From NCBI GenBank assembly GCA_027475525.1, contig JAMWFC010000011.1:63183-127182 (forward strand): a stretch of DNA of 64,000 nt, read 5' to 3'. Below the pieces are notes generated by a model, which worked only from the letters and a program-made list of their open reading frames with translations, was not told the origin of the DNA and did not search any database. The DNA comes from Macrolepiota albuminosa. Taxonomy: Eukaryota > Basidiomycota > Agaricomycetes > Agaricales > Agaricaceae. Both the position numbers and the translations under genes were made by a program. Within the stretch, counting starts at the first letter, position 1. Each line of letters starts with the position of its first letter. Of the stretch, positions 1-11,712 are shown one piece after another.

Positions 1-1483
1 ACGGCAAAACGATATCTACCCGGAAATTTGGCTGCATATCTGCGTGAGTCAGGAGTTTTCTGTCTTGGATTATCACACTTAATTTAATTTAAGCCCCTTC
101 GACAGAAAGAAGTCCTAACTTACCCAAAGACATTTCTTTCGCAGAACCTGGACAAGCCTCAGGAGCTGGTATGTACCTTCTACCGGCGTAGGATCATCCT
201 CATTAATGGGTTCTCAATTACAACTTCTGGTGCAGCGAATAGCAGTGAACCCGCGCCGGATCATCTGTCATCTGTGGCCGTGGATAGTTCAGGTGGAGTG
301 AATAGCATGGTTTTCCTCGTTGTGATCCTAACAGTTCGATACTTAGTTCCTTCTCGGCACAACAGCAATGAGGTCGAGGCATCCTATCCAACGTCACACA
401 CCAATCCGGAGACGGAACCCAGGCCAAGCCTTCTCTCTAATATTAGCACAAGATCAACCGATGGGTCAGTGTTGTCGAGCCCAAGCCGATATAGTTCACA
501 GTCGAGCCTCGTAAAACCGGAGATTAAGGTATTGCACTCTAGCTCGGAGACTGCAAATACGACTCATCATAGTTCTGAACCTGTGGAGACGAATCATGGT
601 GATGGGGAGGGAAAATTGAATGCAGACACTAACGAAGGCATCGTTGAACCTTCAGGCTTTCGAAATGAACAGAAGCCAGATCAACGTTCACCTAGTTTGA
701 AAGATGACGCGACAGGGCCGCGCGGTGCTCTGCATGATACCCCTATTGGAAGCCCATATCCGGCATTTCTCGGACCAGTTGATTTTGGAAGTGATAAGTT
801 CCTCGCGAGAGTTGAAGAACCCATGGGCGTTGACATTGGCTCGTCACAGGCAGAAGAAATTGGAAAGGTTCCTCACATGGAATCAGCGATCGAGGGATCG
901 CATGTGAGAAGACATCTGAAACTCTGTCCCTACTTCTTTAATCATTGATCTGTAGCTTGTCCAGCAGCCAACCGTCAACACTCAAGCCCGTACCCACCCA
1001 CTTGCTGGTTCAAATGCCAAGTGGAATGGTGTCCTTCTGGAAGAGCCGTATCAGAAGGCTTTGGATGACGACTCAGATCGCCAACTTAATCTAGGTACTG
1101 GAGAGGGTAACCCAGTAGCGAAGTCAGCGTACGAGGAAAGAAGGACCCAGGAGAGTGAACAGGGGGTACAGAGGTTGAAGTCTGACGTGAGTCGCACGTC
1201 GAATGACAATAAGGGTGCACCACGTTCAAGGACTACGAGCGTTATCCTTGACAAGCCAAGTGAGATTCGCCAAAAGAGTCAACGGCCAGCATCGGAGGGA
1301 TATACGCCAGGGGGATTGGCTGTCAATGGACACACTACGTCTCATACTAAGCAGTCTAGCAAGGGCTCGCGCGCGAGCTTCTTGAATAGACTCAAAGGCG
1401 AGATGAAAGTCATTTCGGGTAAGTTGTCCAATGATGGAGCAAAGGTGGAAGAGGGACGACGCCTGATGGGGAGGTTTGCTTGA
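1..1483 (+). CDS. hypothetical Ser/Thr-rich protein, 5' end outside the window
   Basis: Exons by splice signals and phase: <1-43, 145-168, 236-903, 965-1483; the phases agree at all three introns (donors GTGAGT, GTATGT and GTGAGA; acceptors GCAG, GCAG and CCAG). The visible part encodes 417 residues. Most of it is hydrophilic and rich in Ser, Thr, Asn, Glu and Pro, so probably disordered. One hydrophobic stretch (SMVFLVVILTVRYLV, near residue 45 of the visible part) could be a membrane segment. A 49-nt GT...CTAAC...AG stretch at 298-346 overlaps it and resembles an intron, but removing it breaks the frame, so I kept it as coding. The C-terminal ~40 residues, basic and ending in EEGRRLMGRFA, are the most ordered-looking part. 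I do not recognise a family and assign no function. Confidence 0.6.
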
Positions 1484-2601
1484 AGTTGCTTGTCGTGTGT
1501 GATCTATTCGTCTTTTGGACCATATATTGGCTTTTTATTAACGTGTTGGAATAATATAAATATCGGCGTTGTTGTAAAAAAAGATTTGTAATAGCCTTGA
1601 TCTTCTATACACTCGAGTGGTGGAATTTTGAGATGCTCAGGATAACGACGAGGAGGTATAAAAAGTGGGAAAGTGTATCTGGTGTATTTTGACGTGTGAC
1701 CATAGCGTGACCGCAAGTCGTTTGACTCTCTCCCTCTAACTAGTCGTTCGAGCAGAATACCTTTAGCAGTTTACTCTGCGAGACAGATTCCAAGTTTCTG
1801 CTTTCGGAGTCGCAGTTTATTCGCCCACCCACCCGCTACCTTTGAATTGTTTTGTGCATCTAATTGTAAAGTCTACTACTTTCAGAACATTCTGTCCTCA
1901 CATTCGGGGGTCAGTTTTCTTTGCACTGACTCGCGGATGTATCCCAGTATCCTTCTGCCTGATGTTGACCCCTATTCTAGGTGGAATACCTTCCACAAAC
2001 ATAGGAAATTTGCGACAAATAACGAGCTACAGTCGCGAGGCAAGAATTTCCTCAGCTTTCCTCATTCCTATTTCTACTCTACTCCTTCTTGATTCTCCGG
2101 CATGGAACGATACCAAAAGTCAACAAAGCATGATAAGCTCGTTAATATTGTGTGCACCTGGACGTATCGCATCATGAACAATAAACTATTATGTCGATAG
2201 ATGAGCTGCAACCTACGATGCGACTTGGAACAGTTTGCTTTTGGCGAAAGTAAAAAGTTAGGAAAGGAGGTCGACAGCAGAAGTAAGCAGAGGACGATGA
2301 ACGACAAATAACATCCATGAGTCCCTGTCGCGAGCCGGAAATGTCCTGTATCTTTCAAATTCGCAATATGATTTTCTGGCTTCCTTTCATTTGATAGACA
2401 TCCCAAGGTATTCAGGAATATCCTCAATGTCAACGGTCAAGCATTTATTAACGGGTATCCTCCATGGAATAAGACGCGAGAAGGTCTCGTGACAGAGTCC
2501 TTGCACGGATGAATCACGTCCTTCTTTTGGTCACGTGTACAGGCCGCCCCAAAAACATCGCGTTTACTCTTGTCCGGCGGCAAATTAAAAAGCGACGAAA
2601 A
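1484..2601. other. intergenic region, no gene recognised
   Basis: About 1.1 kb between two plus-strand genes. Short open frames occur but show no family pattern or convincing splice sites. It should hold the terminator of the upstream gene and the promoter of the thioesterase-like gene. Confidence 0.5.
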
Positions 2602-4059
2602 ATGGCTTTGGTCTCGACCCAAATGTCGCTCGAAAGGTTGTCTAACATTCTGCACACACTAGCTCCCACGTTGTCCGCCAAATTTCACGCTCTTGTCAGC
2701 TTCGCACCATCCGTGACCAAGTACCTTATCTTCTGCCTTTTCCTGTTGAATGTCCGATCCTGGCCTTTGGCATGGCACAGTCAGTTATAATGTTTTAATT
2801 TCCTCTCAGAGATAACTGACTGTAACATGTCACACTAGTCCGCATCTTTCGACCAGTCTTTTACATCCGCTTCCAGCATAGTCTGGTACGACTACGTAAT
2901 ATATTCAAGTCGAAGGCTGCCAAAATACAGGCAGAGGATGAATGGCTGGATTCCATATGCCCCATCGGTGGTGATCCTCTGAACTATCTCGTTCGTTACA
3001 ATACTCGCGCTAGTGAGTTCCGCCAGTACACAGCAGGTCTCTGACTGAATGGCAGCACAGGTATTGATGACAGTGATTTTAATGGTCATCTGAGCAACTC
3101 AAGCTATGCCAAGGTGAGTCTTGTTCATACAACGAGCGGCTGCCCTTGAATGTCCAAATACCAGACATTGGATTCTGCGCGCTTTAAGGCTGCTTTAGTC
3201 ATGTTTCCCAGGTTTTTTGCCGCAGGAGGGTGGATGGCACTTGCAGGTGTCGATTCCTTCTTTTCAAATCGTCGCATACCAGGCTGACCTCGTTCAAAGC
3301 AACACACTACAATTTCATTCGCGAGATCCCAATGCTGGCGTCTTACGAAGTCAGATTGAGCGTCGGATGTTGGGACCAGAAATGGGTACGTCTATTAAAA
3401 CATCATTTCAAGCCCTAACGAACTTGTTTTTACAGATTTATGTCGTAGCCAAATTCGTTACCAAGCCTTCAAAAAAGGGAAAGAAGACTTCGGAAACTCT
3501 CAAGCAGTCCACACCCCTCTCCGACGTCGACAATAATGGGACGCTTTTCAACGCCTCCCTGCGCACTGACAACGAGGTTTCCACTACCCCCACCCCGGCT
3601 GACACCAACGACCCTTCTCTCCAGACGTCCGACGCCCTCAAAACCATCACAGCTTCCCTTTCCTCGCAGCACGAACCAGATGGTGCCATCCTTAACACCA
3701 TTTGCGTCTCACAGTGCTGCTTCAAGATCGGACGCATTACAGTCCCACCCGCCGTGGTTCTTGCGGTCAACGGTTTCAGCGTTCCCCCACCTCCGCTAGC
3801 GAACGGTTCGCCCTCAATGCCGTATTCACGTTCTAACCCACCGCCACACTGGGCACAGGCAAAGGCCGTGATGTCAAGACCCCTAGGAGGGAGTAAGAGG
3901 AAGCTGCAGGAACTCTTCAAAGGAGGCTGGAGGAATGTTCTCGAGGCGGAACGCTGGTGGGATGCGGCAATGGGCGGTGCTGTTGATGAGAAGAGGAAGA
4001 AGGGGCTCGAGGTTCTTCAGTCGTTGGGCTTAGGCATTGCCGGTGCAAGGAATCTCTGA
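2602..4059 (+). CDS. thioesterase-like protein (THEM6-like, 4HBT_2 hot-dog family)
   Basis: Six exons fit perfectly in phase: 2602-2779, 2839-3012, 3061-3113, 3165-3246, 3300-3385, 3436-4059, giving 398 aa. Introns are 47-59 nt. The start is the ATG of MALVSTQMS; an in-frame ATG at 2509 would only add a basic leader. After an N-terminal hydrophobic anchor (about residues 35-55, YLIFCLFLLNV) comes the hot-dog core: the segment with DFNGHLSNSSYAK (the DxNxHxxN/S motif of this family), then ATHYNFIREIPMLASYEVR and SVGCWDQKW. The C-terminal half of the last exon is a low-complexity Ser/Thr/Pro linker followed by a conserved-looking helical end. From family knowledge these are membrane-anchored acyl-CoA thioesterase-like proteins whose substrate is largely unknown. 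The family call is firm; the activity is inferred. Confidence 0.85.
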
Positions 4060-4399
4060 AAGGCTGAAAAAATACAATCCTTTCGACATGGCATGGTGAT
4101 ACCCTAGACACAATTGGTTCAACAACACTCGTAAGTTATAGCGGAAATGTCCATTAATGTACTTAATGACCATCAAATTGGATCCAAGATCAGTGATTGA
4201 TATGATATAAGGGACATTGGTACGAGGGTCGTGAACAGGCATTTTGTAGTACATGAAAATCCATCATCAAGAGGCGTACAATAATGAGAAAGTCGTGAAG
4301 TGAAGATTATTTCGTCGTGACGAAGGCGTAAGAAACAAAGAACATGAGGAGTAGAACAAGAAAGTCATAGGCGTAACATAACACGAGGGAAAAACAGTT

Positions 4400-5620
4400 T
4401 CAACGACATGAATCGTGCAATCCCATGGCAATGGACATCTCGCAAACAGGAAAGTCGTCGAATAGTCCTGCTTCAGGTTCAGACCGACGGGTGCATTCTT
4501 CATCCAGATGACGACGAGTTTGAAGTTGAGGTTGAGGTGGAGAAACAGGAGAACGATCGTGCCCTCCGAAGCTCGGTACAGCTGGACCATGACGTACCTC
4601 TTTTAGCATTCTCTCCCTACATAGACGAGATTCAAGATAGGTGAGTGTCTCTTCATCATCTTCTTGGACGAGGCGGTCTATGCTACGAATGATGTGTCCG
4701 AATGGCTCTTCCGCCCGACGTCGACTTTCCCGAAAGGGGTTCGAGCCGCCAATGGGGAATGGATCCCTTCTGAAAAAAGGATAGTTCTGTTTGGGATTCC
4801 TAGCTTGCATGCGCATGCGCCGCACTGCGTCATCTGTACAAGCGCGAATACGAGCATTGTGAGCGTATAAGCGCGGTAACCGGGTCGACTCTTTGGATAG
4901 AGGAAGAGGAGCGTTCGAAAAGCGAGGCGGAGCAGGTCGACGAGGAAGATATTCATCTTGATCACTGAGGAGATCGCCTGTATACATGCATCGATGATGC
5001 ATATTCTCTGCATTGCGAGGAATGCCCTTGATCTCCACAGATACATGATTTAGCGGGTGTGACTCAGCTGCGGACACATGCACGACATTCGCTTTGAATT
5101 TCTCCCGTTGGCGACCCATCTCACGAAGAGGCACTGGAGAATGATGCATGTCTCCCAGGTAAGTCGCACCAGGTCGCCGTGGCGTTCCAATAGGATCCTG
5201 AAGAGGAGGATAACGATAGCTGCTGTATCCAGTCGCACCATCCGACTGCGTTGAGGAGGTGGATTCTTCAGAGACTAAACTCGTATCTAATTGGTGGGTC
5301 GGTCTCCACATATTCCAACGTGCCTTGCAGTACGGTAGCAGAGTTGGGTAGTCAGATCCAGATGTCGAACTGAATGGGGAGAATCTGGACACATGGTGCC
5401 GATAGTTTAAAAAATCATATTCGTCGAGTCTTAAATTTGTGCCAGCACCGTTTACCTGTAAATTAATTAGAAGCGAAGACATCTGGATGGTGGACAAGTC
5501 AGAGGATGATCGAACATTGTAAACAATATCATTGAGAGAAGTTACCTTCGTGGCTGATAAAATATAAGTGTAGTGAGATCCAAGCACCACCAGGGTATGA
5601 TTCTGTTGTATTGTATGCAA
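4400..5620 (-). CDS. hypothetical protein, Arg/Pro/Ser-rich
   Basis: An open frame of 406 codons with an ATG at 5620. It is rich in Arg, Pro, Ser and His, with no motif I recognise; an acidic stretch (QEDDEETLTYLESRL) lies near residue 310. A possible 90-nt phase-0 intron (5545 to 5456, GTAACT...CTAAT...TTACAG) lies inside the frame. It is a multiple of three, so reading through or splicing both keep the frame, and the true product could be about 30 residues shorter. The start is uncertain; an internal Met just before the putative acceptor (MSSLLINLQ) is an alternative. No neighbour suggests a role, and it may be lineage-specific. Confidence 0.45.
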   Translation of the reverse strand: MHTIQQNHTLVVLGSHYTYILSATKVTSLNDIVYNVRSSSDLSTIQMSSLLINLQVNGAGTNLRLDEYDFLNYRHHVSRFSPFSSTSGSDYPTLLPYCKARWNMWRPTHQLDTSLVSEESTSSTQSDGATGYSSYRYPPLQDPIGTPRRPGATYLGDMHHSPVPLREMGRQREKFKANVVHVSAAESHPLNHVSVEIKGIPRNAENMHHRCMYTGDLLSDQDEYLPRRPAPPRFSNAPLPLSKESTRLPRLYAHNARIRACTDDAVRRMRMQARNPKQNYPFFRRDPFPIGGSNPFRESRRRAEEPFGHIIRSIDRLVQEDDEETLTYLESRLCRERMLKEVRHGPAVPSFGGHDRSPVSPPQPQLQTRRHLDEECTRRSEPEAGLFDDFPVCEMSIAMGLHDSCR

Positions 5621-7289
5621 GAGCCTTCACTACTGAACATCGCCTTTATGTTGGAACCTTCACCCGCTTACGCGATGTGTTGGTCTTTCGTTTCCACAGA
5701 ACCCATATCGTGTAAGAGCACAAATAACAAGGAAGACAAAGGAGATGTGACAGCGGATGAAGAAAACAATTATTGACACTACAAAGGACCAGAACAAAAC
5801 AACGGCGAATTTGGAACAAAAAAAAACACAATGAGGTTCGTCGGAGAAGCCCAAAAAAGGATACATATCTGTATTTGGCCATATTGACGTCGGAGATCTC
5901 AGTCACAATGCAAAAGCTTTCTCCTCCAGAAATGGCTGATGAGATTTGCTAACTTTGATTAAAATTCTAAGACTATTGAGCAGGTCTTGCTCTGACGAAG
6001 TAAATGGAGAAGGTTCTCAAGAAACCTGGTGTGGTAGGAGGGAGTAACGTATAGACGGAATAACGGGAGGAAGAGATTGGAACAAGAAGAGTGGGATGTA
6101 GAAGATTAAGCAGGGTCAACGCGAAGGATTGAAGAAGTTGAGTGTAGAGGTGAGAAGTAACGAAAGTCAGAAAATAGCAGCTTCGACATGGAATGGCGAG
6201 ATGAGAAGAGTTGCAGGCTGGAGGAGATCGACGACTTCGGGAGTAATCGACGATCGAAAACCTTATTCTGAGACCGACCAACGGTCTGAAAGCTTATTCG
6301 AGAGCGATCGGGGGAAAATGACGAATTAAAGTTCGAATTATGAGACCGACCAGCGGTCGAAACCTAAATTAGATGGACAAACAGGTAGCTGAAAATGTAT
6401 AAAAGGGCAGCTAGTAGAAAGAAAATACAATTTTGGATTCTACCCCATATTCCTCAGTCTTGAGCTCTGCTTGTCTTGTGTGCCTCGTAATACTGTCTCG
6501 TCACTGTCTGGTCTGGTCTTCAGTTTCGTCTCGCTCGGCTTGGTTCTGTCTTTGTAGACGTTTGATCCGACGTCAATCGCCGCGTGCTCGCTGTCCTCGG
6601 CAGTGAGCTCGGATCTTCTCGGCTTCTCGGTGGTCTTGCTTCTCGGTTTCGGCTCCGCTTCGTCTGTCTTGGTTCTGGGGCGTCTGTCTCGGCATTGTCT
6701 TCGGCTTCTCGGAATACTAGTCTCTCTACCCCGGCTTGGTTTCTGTCTGTCTTGACTTCGTTCTCGTCTGATTGCTTGGTTCGGCATCTCCGCTTCTGTG
6801 TCGGCATCTTGGGTTCTTCGGTTTCTGCTTGAGCTTCGTAGTCTTTGTCGAACTTGTCTTCGCTGAAGTCTTGCTGTGATCACTTTCTTACTGGGGTCTA
6901 CTTGTCTCTAAACGTACTTTTATTCTTACTACGGCTCGTCGAAAACTGGTGAATCCCTGGTTCTTACTGGTTCCCGTCTTTCGTTGATCTACGTACTTCC
7001 AACACGTTGCGACGAACGACGTTTCACGCTTGCACGCGTCTTTTCATTTTCCCTACCTGTTCCGACCTCTACCTCTTCACGCACCTTTCCATTCCACCGA
7101 CTTCGTCTTCGATTCATCAACTAGCCCATCCCACTGCCACACTGGTTTTATCAGTGTGGCCAAAGGCCGTAATTTTTTTTTATGCCCATCGGTGTAACTT
7201 GGAACCTGGGCAGAGTCGAGATATTTTCGTGTAGAGAGCGCTAACTTCGATCTAAGGAAGCTTTCATCCATTGGATTTGCTTGTTTTGT
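5621..7289. repeat. gene-less stretch with possible solo-LTR remnant
   Basis: No convincing gene. Two near-identical copies of a palindromic motif, TGAGACCGACCA(A/G)CGGTC, sit at 6269 and 6341, followed by TATAAAAGGG near 6401 and then a pyrimidine-rich run (6430-6950) of CTTGTCT/GGTCT repeats. Palindromes, then TATA, then a U5-like run resembles an LTR. A related motif in the opposite orientation occurs at 18736-18754. The minus-strand open frame in the pyrimidine-rich run is Arg/Ser low complexity and not believable as a gene. No partner LTR or target-site duplication was found. Confidence 0.3.
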
Positions 7290-8109
7290 TGGTTGTCTGG
7301 GCTGGGTTCAAAAGGTACTACACCTCTTATGTTCATCACGGTGCAAACGTTGACATTACGGCGAGGTTCCATTAATCTGTGCATATATGCATATACGAAA
7401 TATCTACCGGCTGTAAAGCTTGTTCTGCAGTACGGGGACAACTTGGACATCACGGAAGCGGATGGCATTGCTCCACCGGATTGTCTATCGTCCGGACCGC
7501 AAATCACTGCAGTCATTCAAAAGTGGAGGAAACATGAAGCACCAAGCAACGACATACGAGTCATAAGCCTTAGAAGAACTATGCCAAGTGTCATGTCCCT
7601 CGGTACTGTTCCATCCAGTGACAAAGTACATTGGACGTTCCCTTGTACTTCTCGTCAAGATCTTATCTTTTCAGGGAAGTAGTGGAGTACACACAAGAAA
7701 AATTGCCAATCATTCTCTGCTGGGAACACTGTAATTGTAAAACCTCATTACGTTCATGGCGATAACACCATGCCAAGCTGAGGTACTTTGGAATTGAATC
7801 TTTGGCGTGGATGATACGACACTTGAAACTTGTTATCGTCGGAGACGAATTCCAAAGTATCTCCTTGAAACGAAGAAATGTTTGTAAAGGTGCTGCTGTT
7901 ATATAACTATTTTGAGAATAGGGAAGTAGGTGCAGGACCACTCTTTGTCTATACTAAGAAACGCCAGGTTCATATGTTGGATCAGGTAAGGAAATGGTGC
8001 TAATGCGCATGATAGTATCATCGCCGGTGGCGTCTTCGCGACGGAGCTGAAGAATACGGATGAATTAGTCATTCAAGTTCCTGAAACCTTGGCTGAGCAA
8101 CCTTTTTGA
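7290..8109 (+). pseudogene. decayed ankyrin-MYND paralogue
   Basis: This is a broken copy of the intact gene that starts 264 bp downstream. Matching pieces appear in order but in different frames: GANVD followed by a degraded ankyrin unit near 7336, then YGDNLDITEADGI and a stretch ending TAVIQKW (7425-7535), a remnant of the WGTHKRS... region (about 7680-7720), FGVDDTT-like sequence near 7800, a YNKNRDF-like stretch near 7950, and the tail ending LAEQPF-stop at 8107-8109, the same last residues as the intact copy. Several frameshifts and deletions separate these blocks, and the MYND cysteine core is essentially gone. It is best explained as a tandem duplicate that died. Confidence 0.75.
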
Positions 8110-8372
8110 CATCGACCGCTGTGTTGGAGTAACTTCATTGTAATTTGAATTTCAGAAAGTGACTTTTCTATCTGTAATCTAAATGGACGGGACGTCATCC
8201 ATTCTTACCGTCCTACTGCTTCTCTTAAGGATGAGTATAAGCGCGATCTTCAAGAATAAATACAATGCCCCAGCAGATAATAATATATATATTATTATTT
8301 CTCTTTTGTGACGTAATATCTGACTTCGTCCAGCGATTTAATTTCTTTACCACTTGTTAACCGTGGAGCCTT

Positions 8373-9811
8373 ATGCATTTTGAAGATTTAGACACTCAGT
8401 CATTTCTTTCCAACCTACGATCTGGAGTAACTGATGGCGGTCTTACTGTCACGCAGGATATGAGGGATATTCTTGACCAGCCGGGTTTTATTACCTTAGC
8501 CAAAGGGAGCCAAAAACTACGGAAATCGTACAGTTTTCGTGCGCCAGTTCTTGTTAAACGCTACTGTATTTCACTGATTTTTTCCATAGAGAGCATGTCA
8601 TTCGACGCAACAAGGCTCTCACCGCTTGGATTTGCATGCTTCTTCGGTAGACTGGATCTCGTTCTAGAGGTATGCCTATTAGGATTCTCAGCACTAGACA
8701 TTAAGAGCTATCTTAGTGTCTCCTGAGTGGTACAGTTACAGACCTGAACTCTACCGAAACGCCATACGAGTATGGATACGCCACTCTCATCATTTCTGGC
8801 TCTCTGCGCGTCCAGCCTGTTTTGGGCATTGATCATCTAGCCACCCTCAGATTTCTTGTTCTCCGAGGTCTTCAAGTCGATATACCCGATATCGCCGGTT
8901 GGACTGCTCTTCACCATGTAGTTATTGGCCAGTCTCTTCGAGTCGATCTTCTTCGTGAGCTCTTGAAGTCCGGTGCTAATGTTAACCATCAAAATCGCTA
9001 CGGAGAGGTTCCACTGCTGGGAGCCTACCAGAAAAACTATACAAGCGCTATCGAACTTCTTCTTGAGTATGGGGCCGATTTGGACATTCCGGAAGCCGAT
9101 GGCTATACTCCACGTCAAACATTTCTTACATTTGGACCAAAAGTTACTGCTGTCGTTCAGAAATGGATACGTAAAAGGAGTGGATTGGAGGCGCCGAGGA
9201 ACGAGAAACGCTGCGATGCCTGCGACGCGACTGATAAGTCCTTGAAAATCTGTGCCAAATGCCATGTCGCTCGCTACTGTTCTATTGAGTGCCAAAGTAG
9301 GTCGAATGTACTATTATGCATCTTAATAACGACTTTTCCTATAGAAAAAGACTGGGGAACCCATAAAAGGTCATGCCAACCGTTCTCTGCGGACAATATT
9401 GTCGCTGTCAAGCCGTATTACGAGCAGAATGGGAGCATGACACCCATCGAGGTCCATCGAAATCGATTCTTTGGCGTTGAAGACACGACACCCCCGACTC
9501 ATTTCCGAGCTGCACATATTCCAAAGAACCTCACCACCGGGAAGAATATGGTCATCAAAGTACAGCTACCATATGATCTCAGAACTAAGACTGTAATACC
9601 GAGCACAACATCGCTTTTAGTGTATAACAAGAATCGCGATTTCGTGTGTCGGATTAGACGAGAAGATGGAGCTCCTGCTTATGATTGCATAAGAAACGTC
9701 GTTGCTACGAAGGGCGTGGGGGGCGCAAAGGCATACTTTGCAGCGGAGCTAAAGGCAAAGGATGAATTGATTATTAAAGTTTCCGAAGTGCTTGCTGAGC
9801 AGCCTTTTTGA
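8373..9811 (+). CDS. ankyrin repeat and MYND zinc-finger protein
   Basis: Model: 8373-8538, 8590-8669, 8717-9296, 9345-9811, encoding 430 aa. The first donor (GTGCGC at 8539) is the least certain; the others are supported by phase and family sequence. Ankyrin-type units follow one another from about residue 70 to 210 (for example GWTALHHV, LLKSGANVNH, LLLEYGADLDI). The MYND finger is complete: CDAC...CAKCHVARYCSIEC...HKRSC, about residues 225-265, matching C-X2-C, C-X2-C, YC-X3-C and H-X3-C. The C-terminal ~150 residues are a conserved domain of unknown role in these fungal proteins. MYND fingers bind proline-rich partners, so a protein-interaction or regulatory role is likely; no enzyme domain is seen. 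Confidence 0.85.
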
Positions 9812-10269
9812 CGTCGGTGCCATGTCGAGCTATCACCGATCCCTATACTTTTTAGTTAGAGCAGAATATATTTGTTTCTTTCAGTTTTTCCATTCTAATC
9901 AACTACCGTTGTCATCAAACTTTTCTCTAGATTCGATGTCAGTTCAAATCTTCCCTCTTGGTTTAGGTATTGACTTTTGTGAGGTTGTAGCAGCCATATC
10001 TGGAAGCCCATCCAGGGAATGTAACTAGTTTATTAACAGGTACAATGAAAATTCATGAGATTGTCATTTACAGTTGAACAACGTGTACATCTTTTGTAGT
10101 GATGCATATGTAGCATTTTGAACAGAGAAGAGTCAAGAACTAGGAACCTGCAGGTGATGCTATCTTGCAGTAGTGCAGCATCACCCCAAGGTTTTGTTAA
10201 CAAAGCTTTCCAATACGGAACATAAATAATAATCATAATCCTTGAACCCATACTAATCAGACAGTCTCA
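9812..10269. other. intergenic region
   Basis: No gene seen. It contains a short perfect stem near 10152-10184 (GGTGATGCT ... AGCATCACC) of unknown meaning. Confidence 0.4.
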
Positions 10270-10467
10270 TTGGGAGTACACCAGGGTATAACTTTAAACC
10301 CTCACAAAGTTCTAAAAGAAAGCTTCAAAACCTTCAGAAACAAAGTCAAAAATAATAAAACTAGACTCAAAACACTACTTACTAAGCAGAAGTATATTTT
10401 GAGCAAAGATGAGGCATGGCTAGACCACAAAGGAAATGTGGTGAATTTGGAAAAATTGGTGGTATAA
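10270..10467 (+). CDS. small Lys-rich ORF, probably repeat-derived
   Basis: A 65-codon frame, very Lys-rich, ending ...DEAWLDHKGNVVNLEKLVV. A short helix-like segment (LTKQKYILSKDEAWLDHKG) resembles small ORFs I associate with repeats in mushroom genomes, but I cannot name a family. It lies in AT-rich sequence next to a 77-bp tandem duplication and a MITE, with no visible promoter. It could be chance or a transposon fragment. Confidence 0.2.
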   Translation: MGVHQGITLNPHKVLKESFKTFRNKVKNNKTRLKTLLTKQKYILSKDEAWLDHKGNVVNLEKLVV

Positions 10468-10488
10468 TTAGTAAAAGTATAAAAGGGA

Positions 10489-10643
10489 TGTGACTGTGAG
10501 AGTGTGACATATAAAATGGGTGTGATATTGAAAAATGCATGTGGAGGGATTAAGGTCAACAGTGCTGTGACTGTGAGAGTGTGACATATAAAATGGGTGT
10601 GATATTGAAAAATGCATGTGGAGGGATTAAGGTCAACAGTGCT
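10489..10643. repeat. exact tandem duplication, period 77 bp
   Basis: The sequence beginning GTGACTGTGAGAGTGTGAC at 10490 recurs unchanged at 10567. The match between position i and i+77 runs over the full unit with only a few extra bases at the ends. It is one of five duplications of exactly this period in the window. Confidence 0.95.
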
Positions 10644-10735
10644 GTGATTGTAGGTGTATAGGTACTAACATGTCAATGACTTTTTGAGGATTCACAAATA
10701 GAATTATCTATCTTATAGCTATTTTAAAATCCATA

Positions 10736-11116
10736 GGCAAGTCCCAAATCTTGATATTTGCCCAATCTTAATTGCTTTGGCTTAACATTACTATTTTTAA
10801 ACAGCTTGTGGCTTTTTTTTTCTTTTTAAGGACTTACTTACAAAGTAGTTTTTTATATTATGGTAAATCAATTTCAATACTTTCCAGCCTTTAAAATGCT
10901 ACAATGTAAGTATAACAAATGTATGATAAAAATATGAGTCATCATGACTTCATGAGTGAATAAAATAACGAGACGTACAATATGAGGAATAATGATATCA
11001 TCCGAGGGTCAGTCGGCGTTGCATCCGGCTGCCTCGAATTAACTGCAACTAAAAGTAGTAATATTTTTGGCCGAAGAGATCGAGGTTGGGCCAAATATCA
11101 AGATTTGGGACCTGCC
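10736..11116. mobile_element. MITE with ~30-bp terminal inverted repeats and TA target duplication
   Basis: The left end reads GGCAAGTCCCAAATCTTGAT and the right end is its near-perfect reverse complement (ending ATCAAGATTTGGGACCTGCC). TA flanks both sides (10734-10735 and 11117-11118). The element is 381 bp, AT-rich and has no coding capacity. TA flanks point to Tc1/mariner-type mobilisation in trans. It is not related at its ends to the Tc1/mariner element at 24400. Confidence 0.75.
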
Positions 11117-11118
11117 TA

Positions 11119-11678
11119 TCGGTTTCGGAACGGCCGTAAATCCTGTTAGAATAGCTACTCTTTAAATACATCGTTTATTGACAGCGTGTGCCAGATTTGT
11201 GTTGATTGAAGCACCCAATAAAGCTTGACAGCAATAACCCCGCCGGCAAGGAATGGATGTCTATACATGCACAAGTGTAACGGCGCATCCATTATGCACA
11301 CTTATAATGGGCTATTCAATCTCCCGCCTTGACTACGTTGTTATTACGTTACGGGTATGAGTCAAGCCGACAACGCCATTTGGACGCTTCCCCAAGTCCA
11401 TTCCAAGATGGCGATCTGTCTTCTTGACTTCTAGGCTCATAAGGTCACACGCGTACCATACGCGACTGGTCAATAACACCTTGTACTCCACAATCTCCAT
11501 CTTGTGAAGGCACGGCATCGGCTATTAGTGGCGTTCACCAATTTTGGGTGTCCTTCGCACCACATATACGGGCTCTTGCGTCTGCACCGATGTATTGCAG
11601 GTTCCAAATATATGGTCCTTGATTGTACTCGTGATATAAGCGATTAATCCAAGGAGAGTTTTAGGCTCCTTTTCCAAG
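11119..11678. other. intergenic region upstream of the GMC oxidoreductase gene
   Basis: No gene is evident. It presumably holds the upstream regulatory region of the GMC gene. A minus-strand 61-codon frame at 11333-11518 shows no family pattern. Confidence 0.4.
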
Positions 11679-11685
11679 TATAAAA
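11679..11685 (+). promoter_or_regulatory. TATA box of the GMC oxidoreductase gene
   Basis: TATAAAA lies 34 bp before the ATG at 11713, which leaves room for only a very short leader. This is plausible for a strongly regulated secreted oxidase gene, but no transcript data support it. Confidence 0.4.
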
Positions 11686-11712
11686 GATAATATTTGACGT
11701 TTACCCATCCTC

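Noticed and set aside
298..346. Intron-like stretch in the first gene
   Set aside because: Good GT, CTAAC and AG signals, but removing 49 nt breaks a frame that is otherwise consistent over four exons.
6440..6883. Minus-strand Arg/Ser-rich ORF of 147 codons
   Set aside because: Low-complexity by-product of a pyrimidine-rich run on the other strand; no start context, no family pattern.
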